This document shows, in pieces, positions 1-8,164 of a stretch of DNA of 51,547 bases (the first letter of the stretch is position 1; every line of letters starts with the position of its first letter). Source of the DNA: Flavobacterium sp. J27. GTDB taxonomy: Bacteria > Bacteroidota > Bacteroidia > Flavobacteriales > Flavobacteriaceae. A model generated the notes under the pieces. It ran no database searches, was not told the DNA's origin, and saw only the letters and a program-made list of their open reading frames with translations. Position numbers and translations under genes: made by a program. The stretch spans positions 1 through 51,547 of the forward strand of contig NZ_PJQW01000001.1 of NCBI RefSeq assembly GCF_004303025.1, given 5' to 3'.

Positions 1-2283
1 AGAACCAATAGTTTGTTTAACTGGACGGAGAATTTTCAATACGACAATCAAGACCGCTTAACACATTATACGAATACTCAGGGTGTTCAAGTAGAGCAAA
101 TCTATGAGAATGATGGTCGTATTAAAGAAAATACTCTAGGTACTTATAACTATAGTAACAGCACTAAAAAGTATCAAAATACCTCTATAGATGTAACGGC
201 AGAAGCAAAAGCATACTATGCTAATAGACTAGGTTTATTAAATGATAGTATGGAGCAACAAGTGGGTTGGACAACTTATTATGACCCAACTGTTTTATCT
301 TATGATTCAACTGTAGGTCATACAGGAACATCTTCAATAAAAATAAATAATACTACTACGAGTGAGAAAATGATTTTTGCAGAATCATGGATAGCAATAG
401 ATAATGCTGTGCCGACCGAATACACCTATTCTGCTTGGGTAAAGAGTGATGGTACTAATCCACAGGCTGAAGTTTTCATGTATATGAAAACAGAAAATGA
501 AACGGCATATGCTACAACTTTTGATGGTGTTCAATCAGCTACTTCAACGGAATGGGTAAAAATTGAGAAAACAGTTTTAGTTCCTGCAAATATTAAAAAA
601 TTAAACATCCGTTTAGATAACAATAGTACGGGAATTTTATGGTTTGATGATATTCAAATTAGAAAAACAAGTGAAGCGACTCCTACTGAAAGGCAATTAA
701 ATATTTCTTACAACACATGGAAAAGTCCATTTGAGATTTATGAAACAGGTGTAGATCGTATTAGTTTTACGTATAACCATGCTAATAACCGTAGTGCGAT
801 GTATTATGGAGGTACACAAGCCGATAAAATGCAACGTCAGTACCGTAAATATTATTCGCTAGAGGGTAGTATGGAAATCAAACACAATACGTACACAGAT
901 GAAGTAGAGTTTGTTACTTATGTAGGAGGTGATGGATATACCGCACCGGTAGTGTATAAAACAGATGGTACTACAGGAGAATATTTGTTCTTGCATAGAG
1001 ATTACCTAGGAAGTATTGTAGCTATTACCGATATTTCAGGAAATGTGGTCGAGAAACGTTTGTTTGATGCTTGGGGAGAAGTAATAAAAGTAGTTGATGG
1101 ACAAGGCACAATTTTAACTAACTTTGCCGTATTAGATAGAGGAGATACAGGTCACGAACATTTAACAAGTGTGGGACTGGTTCATCTGAACGGGCGTTTG
1201 TATGATGCGAAATTACATCGTTTCTTACAACCAGATAATAACATACAAGATCCTTACAATACCCAAAACTACAATCGTTATGGATATGTATTGAACAATC
1301 CATTAAAATACAACGATCCAAGTGGTGAATTTGGTCTATTAGCGGCAGTTGTTGTAGGTGCAGTTATTAGTGCTACCAGTTATACTTTAACAGCATTATT
1401 GGCAGATGTGCCTTTTACACCTAGTAGTTTTATATTGGCATCATTTTTGGGAGCTCATAGTTCGGCAATGACTTTTGGACTGGGGAATGGAGTAGCAACA
1501 ATTTTTAATTTTAAATCCACTGCTGTTGGATTTTTTCAAACAGCGTATTATGGCACAGTTAAAGGCTTTGTATCTGGAATTTACAATCATACAGTAACAA
1601 CGCTCTCTTCTGGAGGAAGTTTAAGAATTGCTGATTTAATAAAAAATGCTTCTACAGCTGCTGCTACTTCTGGATTGTTAGAAGGTATAACAGGAGGTTT
1701 AAAGGCGATTAAAGACGATTCAAATTTCTGGACAGGAAAAAGTAACTGGAAAGTAGTTGGAGCTTATAATAGAAATCCTATAACTGGTAAATATGATTTT
1801 TCAGGTACAAATTGGGAAGTTAAAGCAGAACTCGAAATAGATTTTAGTAGGCAAACTAGAAATTTAACTTGTACGTATCATTGTAAAAGAGCAGTAGATT
1901 GGTTCTTTTTAGGAGGTGACGAACAACAAGAAATTAACTCATCATGGTTTGATAGAGCAGATGCAAATGGTATTAAAAATAGTCATTTACCATTTATGTA
2001 TGAGTCAGCTGGTTATAATGTTGAAATTTTTTCTCAAAGATTAAATGAAAGAAATATTTCACAATGGGCAATTAACCAAATGAATTCTAATAGAATAGTT
2101 CAGATTTCATGGCAACCTGATTCTTCAGTTAATATATATCATGCAAGTTTAATAACAAAAATTGAACAAAACGTAAAGAATTTAACTTATAGATTTAGTT
2201 TGATGGATCCTGCTCAATATAGAACATTCAGCTTTAGTAAGTTAAAAGGAGCATTTAGTGTATGGATGGATATAACAAACTAA
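1..2283 (+). CDS. RHS/YD-repeat polymorphic toxin, C-terminal part (5' cut by window edge)
   Basis: The frame is open from base 1, so the true start lies upstream. Reading order: a YD-repeat tail; a jelly-roll-like (CBM-type) insert at about 230-670, ending FDDIQIRK; then the RHS core (YLGSIVAITD, GRLYDAKLHRFLQPDN, NRYGYVLNNPLKYNDPSGE) ending near 1330. RHS cores of this kind wrap and cleave off a variable C-terminal toxin. After the core comes a Gly/Ala-rich hydrophobic stretch (about 1330-1640), then a tail of about 170 codons. The tail has Cys codons at 1870 and 1882, a His at 2140 (IYHASLI) and Asp-Pro-x-Gln at 2206 (DPAQ). That Cys...His...Asp order fits a papain-fold protease or deamidase toxin. 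The core call is firm; the toxin fold is inferred from motif order only. The stop overlaps the next gene by 22 bp, as in toxin-immunity pairs. Confidence 0.85.
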   Translation, partial: RTNSLFNWTENFQYDNQDRLTHYTNTQGVQVEQIYENDGRIKENTLGTYNYSNSTKKYQNTSIDVTAEAKAYYANRLGLLNDSMEQQVGWTTYYDPTVLSYDSTVGHTGTSSIKINNTTTSEKMIFAESWIAIDNAVPTEYTYSAWVKSDGTNPQAEVFMYMKTENETAYATTFDGVQSATSTEWVKIEKTVLVPANIKKLNIRLDNNSTGILWFDDIQIRKTSEATPTERQLNISYNTWKSPFEIYETGVDRISFTYNHANNRSAMYYGGTQADKMQRQYRKYYSLEGSMEIKHNTYTDEVEFVTYVGGDGYTAPVVYKTDGTTGEYLFLHRDYLGSIVAITDISGNVVEKRLFDAWGEVIKVVDGQGTILTNFAVLDRGDTGHEHLTSVGLVHLNGRLYDAKLHRFLQPDNNIQDPYNTQNYNRYGYVLNNPLKYNDPSGEFGLLAAVVVGAVISATSYTLTALLADVPFTPSSFILASFLGAHSSAMTFGLGNGVATIFNFKSTAVGFFQTAYYGTVKGFVSGIYNHTVTTLSSGGSLRIADLIKNASTAAATSGLLEGITGGLKAIKDDSNFWTGKSNWKVVGAYNRNPITGKYDFSGTNWEVKAELEIDFSRQTRNLTCTYHCKRAVDWFFLGGDEQQEINSSWFDRADANGIKNSHLPFMYESAGYNVEIFSQRLNERNISQWAINQMNSNRIVQISWQPDSSVNIYHASLITKIEQNVKNLTYRFSLMDPAQYRTFSFSKLKGAFSVWMDITN

Positions 2284-2981
2284 TAAGGATTGTAATCTTA
2301 TGTTTTTTGGCAATGAACTTAAATAGTCAAAATACTTGTTATAGGATTGATTTTAATAAAGAAGAATATTCAAAAGTTGCTTATGAAAATTTGCAAACTA
2401 GATATCTATATACTTTAAAAGTCAAGGATTATTTAGTGAATGAATTAAAAATAGATTCTATGCTTTTGGTAACGCAATATGACTTAGATTCTCTAAAAAT
2501 TTATTCCATTCCAAAATTCAAATTTAACAACTTGAATTCTAAAGGGAATGTTTTAGAATTAATTGATTTTTCAAATGATTTTTGTTCACAAAAATATTTT
2601 GTTTATAATAATAGTAAGATTGTTTTTGATGATAATGTATCATGCGATGCTAAAATATCAGGTAATAATTTTGATAAGTATTTATTTTCTTTAATTAGTG
2701 ATGATTATTCAAATCCAATTAGGTATGGTAGTTTATCTGGCTATATTGCAAAAATTGATTTTAATAAATTTGAAAATTTATTTTTTATTAAAGGTTTGGA
2801 AAATGTATTATTTATAGTAGAGGAGAATTTAGTTTATGCAATCTATAATATTGATAACAATGGCAACTATGAAAAATTAGAAATTAATAAATATTTTTCT
2901 AAATATGATTTTTTAGGTAACCAAAGAAATTATCCCATCAAATATAATAGAAAAAAATATCTTGTCGAAATAATCAAATAA
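2262..2981 (+). CDS. Putative immunity protein for the RHS toxin
   Basis: A 239-residue protein with no family I recognise. It begins with a short basic segment and a hydrophobic stretch (LIRIVILCFLAMNLNSQ), like a Bacteroidota signal peptide ending in SQ, so it is probably exported. The rest is rich in Asn, Asp, Ile, Lys and Tyr. It starts inside the last codons of the RHS gene, in a different frame, which implies translational coupling. A small unknown gene directly after an RHS toxin tail is the usual place for the cognate immunity gene, and that is the only basis for the function. The coding sequence looks more A/T-rich than the atp genes downstream, as often seen for exchanged toxin cassettes. 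An alternative start is ATG 2313, which would remove the signal peptide. Confidence 0.6.
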   Translation: MDGYNKLIRIVILCFLAMNLNSQNTCYRIDFNKEEYSKVAYENLQTRYLYTLKVKDYLVNELKIDSMLLVTQYDLDSLKIYSIPKFKFNNLNSKGNVLELIDFSNDFCSQKYFVYNNSKIVFDDNVSCDAKISGNNFDKYLFSLISDDYSNPIRYGSLSGYIAKIDFNKFENLFFIKGLENVLFIVEENLVYAIYNIDNNGNYEKLEINKYFSKYDFLGNQRNYPIKYNRKKYLVEIIK

Positions 2982-2986
2982 CATGA

Positions 2987-3100
2987 TTATGTAATTTTTT
3001 AAATCAGAATGGGAATGTATATAATGGTATAGCAGCAGGTAATAATGCTTTCTTTGGATTAGGAAGAACGTGGAATTTTACGGTTAGATATGAATTCTAA
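2987..3100 (+). pseudogene. C-terminal relic resembling a TonB-dependent receptor
   Basis: After the stop of the immunity gene an open frame without a start runs to TAA at 3098-3100. It translates to a short tail ending GLGRTWNFTVRYEF. Alternating aromatic/polar residues and a final Phe are typical of the last beta-strand of an outer-membrane barrel, and R-T-W-N-F-T-V-R-Y-x-F is close to the end of many Bacteroidota TonB-dependent receptors. Only about 37 codons remain, so this is read as the 3' scar of a larger gene replaced or cut by the RHS/immunity segment. The family call is inference from a short motif. Confidence 0.5.
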
Positions 3101-3122
3101 ATAGTTAAGATGAATTAGTTTT

Positions 3123-3153
3123 AAAAGAGGTTGTAATTTGCAACCTCTTTTTT
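3123..3153 (+). terminator. Rho-independent terminator before the atp operon
   Basis: Stem AAAGAGGTTG (3124-3133) pairs with CAACCTCTTT (3141-3150) around a 7-nt loop and is followed by T residues. It ends transcription of the relic/RHS side. The right arm is followed immediately by the atp promoter box. Confidence 0.85.
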
Positions 3154-3165
3154 ATTTTATATTTG
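3138..3165 (+). promoter_or_regulatory. Promoter of the ATP synthase operon
   Basis: A TTG at 3138-3140 and TATATTTG at 3158-3165 are 17 bp apart, matching the Bacteroidota consensus TTG-N17-23-TAnnTTTG. The -33 element lies in the terminator hairpin just upstream, and the start codon at 3170 follows the -7 box by only 4 bp. The transcript would therefore be nearly leaderless, unless transcription starts elsewhere. Confidence 0.65.
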
Positions 3166-3169
3166 TGAA

Positions 3170-3382
3170 ATGAAAAATAATAAATACAATAAATGGTTGG
3201 CATTACTTACGATTCCTTTTCAGATGGGAGTTGTAATTTTTGGCTTTAATTATTTAGGTGTTTTTTTAGATGAAAAATACCAAACCCATTACATTCAAAA
3301 GATAAGTATTTTATTGGGTGTGTTTGTAGCTTTGTATTTCGTTATTAAGCAAGTCAATCAAATTAATAAAGGAGAGAAATAG
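3170..3382 (+). CDS. AtpZ/AtpI-family small membrane protein
   Basis: A 70-residue protein with two predicted membrane helices (about residues 8-30 and 43-61) joined by a short polar hairpin (FLDEKYQT). This is the layout of the AtpZ/AtpI family that opens many bacterial F-ATPase operons and is linked to c-ring assembly and Mg2+/Ca2+ transport. It is the first gene after the operon promoter, with atpB, E, F, H, A and G downstream, which supports the assignment. No catalytic motif is expected. The family call rests on size, topology and position. Confidence 0.75.
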   Translation: MKNNKYNKWLALLTIPFQMGVVIFGFNYLGVFLDEKYQTHYIQKISILLGVFVALYFVIKQVNQINKGEK

Positions 3383-3408
3383 TATCAATTCAATCAATAG
3401 AACCTTAA

Positions 3409-3804
3409 ATGAAATTCAATAAAGCATTATACTTACAATATATCTTATTTCTTATTATTATTTATTTAGCCAATAGATTAGTAATTGCAGTTTTCCAATG
3501 GGAGCCTGATTTTGAAAAAACACAGTATAGTCTCCATCAAATTTTTGCTTTTTTAAGCATTAGCAGTGCCATTTTATTATTGATTCATGATTTTGTCAAA
3601 AATAAAAATGAAGCTGTCTTAGGCTATGTTTTTTTGGTTACGTTAACGATTAAAGTTGTAGCGTGTTATATTTTTATAGCACCCGTATTGCAAAACGAAC
3701 CCGTAAATACTTTTGAGAAAGGCTATTTTTTTATTTTGTTTGTTCTTTTTTTATGCATAGATGTCTATTTTACAGCGAGATTGTTAAACAAAAACAACTA
3801 TTAG
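3409..3804 (+). CDS. Small membrane protein of the atp operon (DUF6168-like)
   Basis: A 131-residue protein with four hydrophobic segments (about residues 9-27, 42-60, 70-92 and 103-124), so an integral inner-membrane protein. It lies between the atpZ-like gene and atpB, 26 bp after the former. Flavobacteria commonly carry an uncharacterised four-helix protein in this slot, where other bacteria have AtpI; my recollection is that it is catalogued as DUF6168, which I cannot verify here. A role in F0 assembly or ion supply is plausible from position only. Confidence 0.65.
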   Translation: MKFNKALYLQYILFLIIIYLANRLVIAVFQWEPDFEKTQYSLHQIFAFLSISSAILLLIHDFVKNKNEAVLGYVFLVTLTIKVVACYIFIAPVLQNEPVNTFEKGYFFILFVLFLCIDVYFTARLLNKNNY

Positions 3805-3847
3805 ATAAAAAAAATGATAAATTCTCAAAAAAAAGTATTTTAGAAAC

Positions 3848-3876
3848 TTGAAATATTAATTAAAATTGTACTTTTG
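3848..3876 (+). promoter_or_regulatory. Internal promoter upstream of atpB
   Basis: TTG at 3848-3850 and TACTTTTG at 3869-3876 are 18 bp apart, a good match to TTG-N17-23-TAnnTTTG. It allows atpBEFHAG to be transcribed separately from the two small leading genes. The in-frame TTG at 3874 lies in this box, so it is unlikely to be the atpB start codon. Confidence 0.65.
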
Positions 3877-3918
3877 CAAAAATTTTTAACGACCGTAAAA
3901 AGAACATTTTATAACGTT

Positions 3919-5124
3919 ATGGTGATTTCAAAAAGACCACTTCATTTATTTGTAGCTTTCGCAGTAGCGATACTACCATTTTTTAGTTCTGCTAATACCA
4001 TTTCAGATTCTACTCATGTAGCTACTGAAACCACTCACGAATCTCCTAGTGAAGCTCACGAGGCTCATGGAGAAGGACATGGAGAAGCAGAGTCTTTAGA
4101 TAAAAAAGATAAAGTTAATGCTTACATAGAGCATCACTTACAAGATTCTCACGATTTTACATTCTTTTCTGATGAAAAAGAAGGAAAGCATTATGGGTTT
4201 TCTTTACCAGTAATTTTATTTGATAAAGAAGCAGGTGTACAAGTTTTTTCTTCTTCCAAATTTCATCATGGAGAAGAAATTGCAGAAGTAAATGGAAATT
4301 ACTATGCTTTACACCATGGTAAAATTTACAAAACAAATGCAGAAGGACAATTGAATTATGATGAGCACCATCATCCAACAAATGAAAAACCATTGGATTT
4401 CTCAATAACTAAAAATGTGGTTTCCATGTTGTTTACTTCAGCATTATTATTATTCTTGTTTATTGGTTTAGCAAAATCATATAAAAAAGGACCAATCCCG
4501 ACTGGCTTTGGAAGAGTTTTAGAGCCGTTGATTATCTTTATTCGTGAAGAAATCGCTATACCAAATATTGGAGAAAAAAAATATAGAAAATATATGGGCT
4601 TTTTATTAACCGTATTTTTCTTTATTTGGTTGTTGAATTTATTAGGAATGACTCCACTAGGTATTAATGTAACTGGAAATATAGCTGTTACGGTTTGTTT
4701 GGCTTTGTTTACCTTTATTATTACACAAGTTAGCGCTAACAAAGATTATTGGAAACACATTTTCTGGATGCCAGGTGTACCAGTTCCAATGAAAATAATC
4801 TTAATGCCTATTGAATTATTAGGAACATTGACTAAACCATTTGCTTTATTAATTCGTTTATTTGCAAATATTACAGCAGGTCACGTAGTTATTATGAGTT
4901 TGATTGCGATGATTTTTGTGGGTAAAAATTTGGCAGCTGATCTTCCTATATCTTTAGGACTTACATTGTTTATTTCTGTTATCGAAATATTAGTAGCATT
5001 TTTACAGGCATTTATTTTTACTATGTTGTCTTCTTTATTTATTGGTATGGCGGTTCAAGATCATCATCATGATGAACACCATAGTGAAGATATGTTAGGA
5101 GAGCATGATAATGCCTTAGTTTAA
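3919..5124 (+). CDS. atpB: F-type ATP synthase subunit a
   Basis: Subunit a of F0, the stator half of the proton channel. The C-terminal half holds the conserved helices, including the ALLIRLFANITAGH segment with the essential arginine opposite the c-ring, and a final helical hairpin with Gln/Glu. ATG 3919 (401 residues) is preferred because it starts a clear signal sequence (MVISKRPLHLFVAFAVAI...SSANT) and because the in-frame TTG upstream lies in a -7 promoter box. As in other Bacteroidota, the protein carries a long periplasmic N-terminal domain of about 150 residues. Here that domain is very His/Glu-rich, and the C-terminus also ends in a His-rich tail (DHHHDEHHSED). Confidence 0.95.
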   Translation: MVISKRPLHLFVAFAVAILPFFSSANTISDSTHVATETTHESPSEAHEAHGEGHGEAESLDKKDKVNAYIEHHLQDSHDFTFFSDEKEGKHYGFSLPVILFDKEAGVQVFSSSKFHHGEEIAEVNGNYYALHHGKIYKTNAEGQLNYDEHHHPTNEKPLDFSITKNVVSMLFTSALLLFLFIGLAKSYKKGPIPTGFGRVLEPLIIFIREEIAIPNIGEKKYRKYMGFLLTVFFFIWLLNLLGMTPLGINVTGNIAVTVCLALFTFIITQVSANKDYWKHIFWMPGVPVPMKIILMPIELLGTLTKPFALLIRLFANITAGHVVIMSLIAMIFVGKNLAADLPISLGLTLFISVIEILVAFLQAFIFTMLSSLFIGMAVQDHHHDEHHSEDMLGEHDNALV

Positions 5125-5160
5125 TTTTAAAATTTTGTTTAATTATATAAATCAATTTTT

Positions 5161-5349
5161 ATGTACAATTTAATTGGAGCTGGTTTAGTAGTAATCGGTG
5201 CAGGTTTAGGTTTAGGTAAAATCGGTGGATCTGCAATGGATGCAATCGCTCGTCAACCAGAAGCTGCTGGTAAAATTCAAACTGCGATGATTATTATCGC
5301 GGCTTTATTAGAAGGTTTAGCATTCGCTGCTTTAATCTTAGGAAAATAA
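5161..5349 (+). CDS. atpE: F-type ATP synthase subunit c
   Basis: A 62-residue two-helix proteolipid that forms the rotating c-ring. Helix 1 is Gly-rich (GAGLVVIGAGLGLG), the polar loop is ARQPE, and helix 2 carries the ion-binding Glu in AALLEGLAF. The residue after that Glu is Gly rather than the Ser/Thr found in Na+-specific rings, so proton coupling is likely. It lies between atpB and atpF. A hairpin directly downstream may help the c subunit reach its high stoichiometry. Confidence 0.97.
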   Translation: MYNLIGAGLVVIGAGLGLGKIGGSAMDAIARQPEAAGKIQTAMIIIAALLEGLAFAALILGK

Positions 5350-5364
5350 TAAAGAACCAAAAAT

Positions 5365-5399
5365 AATTACCTGTAACGGTTGGTTGCAGGTAATTTTTT
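5365..5399 (+). terminator. Hairpin with U-run between atpE and atpF
   Basis: AATTACCTG (5365-5373) pairs with CAGGTAATT (5387-5395), followed by further T residues. It has the form of an intrinsic terminator but sits inside the operon. It is therefore probably a partial terminator or a 3' stabiliser for the upstream atpB-atpE mRNA. Confidence 0.7.
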
Positions 5400-5434
5400 A
5401 AAAAAAATTAAACGAATAAATATAATTTTCAACA

Positions 5435-5935
5435 ATGGATAAGTTAATTAACGATTTTTCATTTGGATTGTTTTTTTGGCAAGCGTTAATTTTAGTAATA
5501 TTAATCATATTATTAGTTAAATTTGCATGGAAACCAATTATGAACTCTATCACAGAACGTGAAGAAGGAATTAAAAATGCTTTATTAGCAGCTGAAAACG
5601 CTAAAAAAGACATGCAAAATTTAAAAGCTGATAATGAGAAATTATTAGCAGAAGCTCGTGCAGAGAGAGATACCATGATTAAAGAAGCGCGTGAAATTAA
5701 AGAAAAAATGATTGCAGACGCTAAAGAAGAAGCACAAGCACAAGGTGAAAAAATGATTGCTCAAGCAAAAGCAACTATTGAAGCTGAGAAAAATGCAGCT
5801 ATGGCTGAAATTAAATCTCAAGTTTCTACTTTGTCTTTAGAAATTGCAGAAAAAATATTAAAAGGAGAATTAGCTAACAATGACGCTCAAGCTAAATTAG
5901 TTGAGAAAATGTTAGATGATGCTAAATTAAGTTAA
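5435..5935 (+). CDS. atpF: F-type ATP synthase subunit b
   Basis: A 166-residue peripheral-stalk subunit. One N-terminal membrane helix (about residues 9-29, LFFWQALILVILIILLVKF) is followed by FAWKPI, a typical AtpF junction, and then a long Lys/Glu/Ala-rich helix that dimerises as the stator stalk. It lies 86 bp after atpE, past the hairpin, and its stop is 2 bp before the atpH start, so the two are probably translationally coupled. Confidence 0.95.
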   Translation: MDKLINDFSFGLFFWQALILVILIILLVKFAWKPIMNSITEREEGIKNALLAAENAKKDMQNLKADNEKLLAEARAERDTMIKEAREIKEKMIADAKEEAQAQGEKMIAQAKATIEAEKNAAMAEIKSQVSTLSLEIAEKILKGELANNDAQAKLVEKMLDDAKLS

Positions 5936-5937
5936 TT

Positions 5938-6471
5938 ATGGCAACCAGTAGAGCAGCTATCCGATATGCTAAGGCTATTCTAGATATTGCACAAGCAAAC
6001 AATACAACAGCACAAGTAAATAACGATATGTTACAAATTGTTGTTGCGGTAAAAGAAAGCAAAGAATTGAAAGATTTTTTGAAAAGTCCTGTTGTAAAAG
6101 GACCTACTAAGTTTGCTGCTATATCAGAAGTATTTGCATCAGCACAAGGAGAAACTAAAGAATTATTTCGTTTGCTACAAGAAAATAGTAGATTCGAAAT
6201 TTTAGCAACAATTGCTTCTCAGTACAATACTTTGTTTGATGAATTAAATAATATGGAAACTGCATTGGTTACTACTGCATTTCCTATTACAAAAGATTTA
6301 GAAGAAAAAGTATTAGCTAAGATTGCTAGTTTTTCAAATAAAAAAATAACACTTAAGAATATTGTAGATCCATCTATTATTGGTGGGTTTGTATTACGAA
6401 TAGGTGACAAACAATATAATGCTTCTGTTGTAAATAGTTTACAACAATTAAAAAGAGAGTTTAGTAATTAA
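5938..6471 (+). CDS. atpH: F-type ATP synthase subunit delta
   Basis: A 177-residue subunit that links the top of F1 to the b stalk. It begins with the family signature RAAIRYAKAILDIA, continues as an all-helical N-terminal domain, and ends with the conserved GGFVLRIGDKQYNASVVNSLQQLKR segment typical of the OSCP/delta C-terminus. Length and position between atpF and atpA are standard. No oddities seen. Confidence 0.95.
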   Translation: MATSRAAIRYAKAILDIAQANNTTAQVNNDMLQIVVAVKESKELKDFLKSPVVKGPTKFAAISEVFASAQGETKELFRLLQENSRFEILATIASQYNTLFDELNNMETALVTTAFPITKDLEEKVLAKIASFSNKKITLKNIVDPSIIGGFVLRIGDKQYNASVVNSLQQLKREFSN

Positions 6472-6515
6472 TAATAGTGATCGCACTTCTTTAAGTGTTA
6501 AAATTATAAATTAAA

Positions 6516-8090
6516 ATGGCTGAAATTAAACCTGCTGAGATATCAGCAATATTAAAAAAGCAATTATCAGGTTTTCAATCTGGTACTTCATTAGAAGAAG
6601 TTGGAACAGTACTTCAAGTAGGTGACGGTATTGCACGTGTGTATGGATTATCTAATGCTCAATACGGTGAGTTAGTTCAATTCGATAATGGATTGGAAGG
6701 TATTGTATTGAACTTGGAAGAAGACAATGTTGGTGTGGTATTATTAGGACCATCTACTGGTGTAAGAGAAGGTTCAAATGTAAAAAGAACACAACGTATT
6801 GCATCTCTTAAAGTAGGTGAAGAAATCGTAGGTCGTGTTGTAGATACTTTAGGTAACCCAATCGATGGTAAAGGTGCAATTGGTGGTGAGTTATATGAGA
6901 TGCCATTAGAAAGAAAAGCGCCAGGAGTTATCTTCCGTCAACCAGTAACAGAACCATTACAAACAGGTATCAAAGCAATTGATGCTATGATTCCAGTGGG
7001 TAGAGGACAACGTGAGTTAGTTATTGGTGACCGTCAAACGGGTAAAACAACAGTTTGTATTGACACCATCTTAAATCAAAAAGAATTTTATGATGCTGGG
7101 AAACCAGTATATTGTATATATGTAGCTGTAGGTCAAAAAGCTTCTACAGTTGCTGCAATTGCAAAAACATTAGAGGAAAAAGGAGCTATGGCTTATACAG
7201 TAATTGTTGCTGCTAATGCTTCTGACCCTGCTGCGATGCAAGTTTATGCTCCATTCGCTGGTGCATCAATTGGAGAATATTTCCGTGATACAGGTCGTCC
7301 TGCATTAATTATTTATGATGATTTATCAAAACAAGCGGTAGCGTACCGTGAGGTGTCTTTATTATTAAGAAGACCACCAGGACGTGAGGCTTATCCTGGT
7401 GACGTATTCTACTTACACTCAAGATTATTAGAGCGTGCTGCTAAAGTGATTGCTGATGATGATATTGCTAAAAACATGAACGATTTACCAGAATCGTTAA
7501 AACCAATCGTTAAAGGTGGTGGTTCATTAACAGCTTTACCAATCATTGAAACACAAGCAGGTGACGTTTCTGCATATATCCCAACAAACGTTATCTCAAT
7601 TACTGATGGACAGATTTTCTTAGATGGTGATTTATTCAACTCAGGGGTTCGTCCAGCAATTAATGTAGGTATTTCTGTTTCTCGTGTAGGAGGAAATGCT
7701 CAAATTAAATCAATGAAAAAAGTAGCGGGTACTTTAAAATTAGACCAAGCACAATACCGTGAGTTAGAAGCTTTCGCTAAATTTGGTTCTGATTTAGATG
7801 CGGTTACTTTAAATGTAATTGAAAAAGGAAAACGTAATGTGGAAATCTTAAAACAAGCGGTAAATGATCCATTTACAGTTGAAGATCAAGTTGCAATTAT
7901 TTATGCTGGTTCTAAAAACTTATTAAAAGATGTTCCAGTTGAAAAAGTAAAAGAATTTGAAAAAGATTTCTTAGCATATTTAAATGCAAAACACAGAGAT
8001 ACTTTAGATGCATTAAAATCAGGTAAATTTGATGATAATATTACCGATGTTTTAGCTAAAGTAGCAAAAGAAATTTCTGCAAAATATTAA
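6516..8090 (+). CDS. atpA: F-type ATP synthase subunit alpha
   Basis: A 524-residue non-catalytic nucleotide-binding subunit of the F1 hexamer. The N-terminal beta-barrel contains GIARVYGL. The P-loop GDRQTGKT follows at about residues 172-179, then the [11 protein letters not shown] and [17 protein letters not shown] segments, the [22 protein letters not shown] signature and the C-terminal helical domain. The coding sequence uses the C-rich synonymous codons (AAC, ATC, TTC) more than its neighbours, as expected for a highly expressed gene. Confidence 0.98.
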   Translation: MAEIKPAEISAILKKQLSGFQSGTSLEEVGTVLQVGDGIARVYGLSNAQYGELVQFDNGLEGIVLNLEEDNVGVVLLGPSTGVREGSNVKRTQRIASLKVGEEIVGRVVDTLGNPIDGKGAIGGELYEMPLERKAPGVIFRQPVTEPLQTGIKAIDAMIPVGRGQRELVIGDRQTGKTTVCIDTILNQKEFYDAGKPVYCIYVAVGQKASTVAAIAKTLEEKGAMAYTVIVAANASDPAAMQVYAPFAGASIGEYFRDTGRPALIIYDDLSKQAVAYREVSLLLRRPPGREAYPGDVFYLHSRLLERAAKVIADDDIAKNMNDLPESLKPIVKGGGSLTALPIIETQAGDVSAYIPTNVISITDGQIFLDGDLFNSGVRPAINVGISVSRVGGNAQIKSMKKVAGTLKLDQAQYRELEAFAKFGSDLDAVTLNVIEKGKRNVEILKQAVNDPFTVEDQVAIIYAGSKNLLKDVPVEKVKEFEKDFLAYLNAKHRDTLDALKSGKFDDNITDVLAKVAKEISAKY

Positions 8091-8106
8091 TTAATTTTCA
8101 ATTAGT

Positions 8107-8136
8107 CAATGTGTCGATTAATCAATTGACACATTG
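8107..8136 (+). repeat. Inverted repeat between atpA and atpG
   Basis: CAATGTGTC (8107-8115) pairs with GACACATTG (8128-8136) around a 12-nt loop, and a smaller palindrome TTGTCAAATTGACAA follows at 8141-8155. There is no U-run after it, so it is not a clear terminator. It could tune mRNA stability between atpA and atpG. Confidence 0.6.
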
Positions 8137-8164
8137 ATAATTGTCAAATTGACAAATTAAAAAA

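Noticed and set aside
3384..3408. tRNA or small RNA near the atp operon start
   Set aside because: The gap is too short and shows no cloverleaf or terminator.
4157..4742. Minus-strand ORFs inside atpB
   Set aside because: They are antisense shadows of a well-supported gene, low-complexity, and lack any recognisable domain or promoter.
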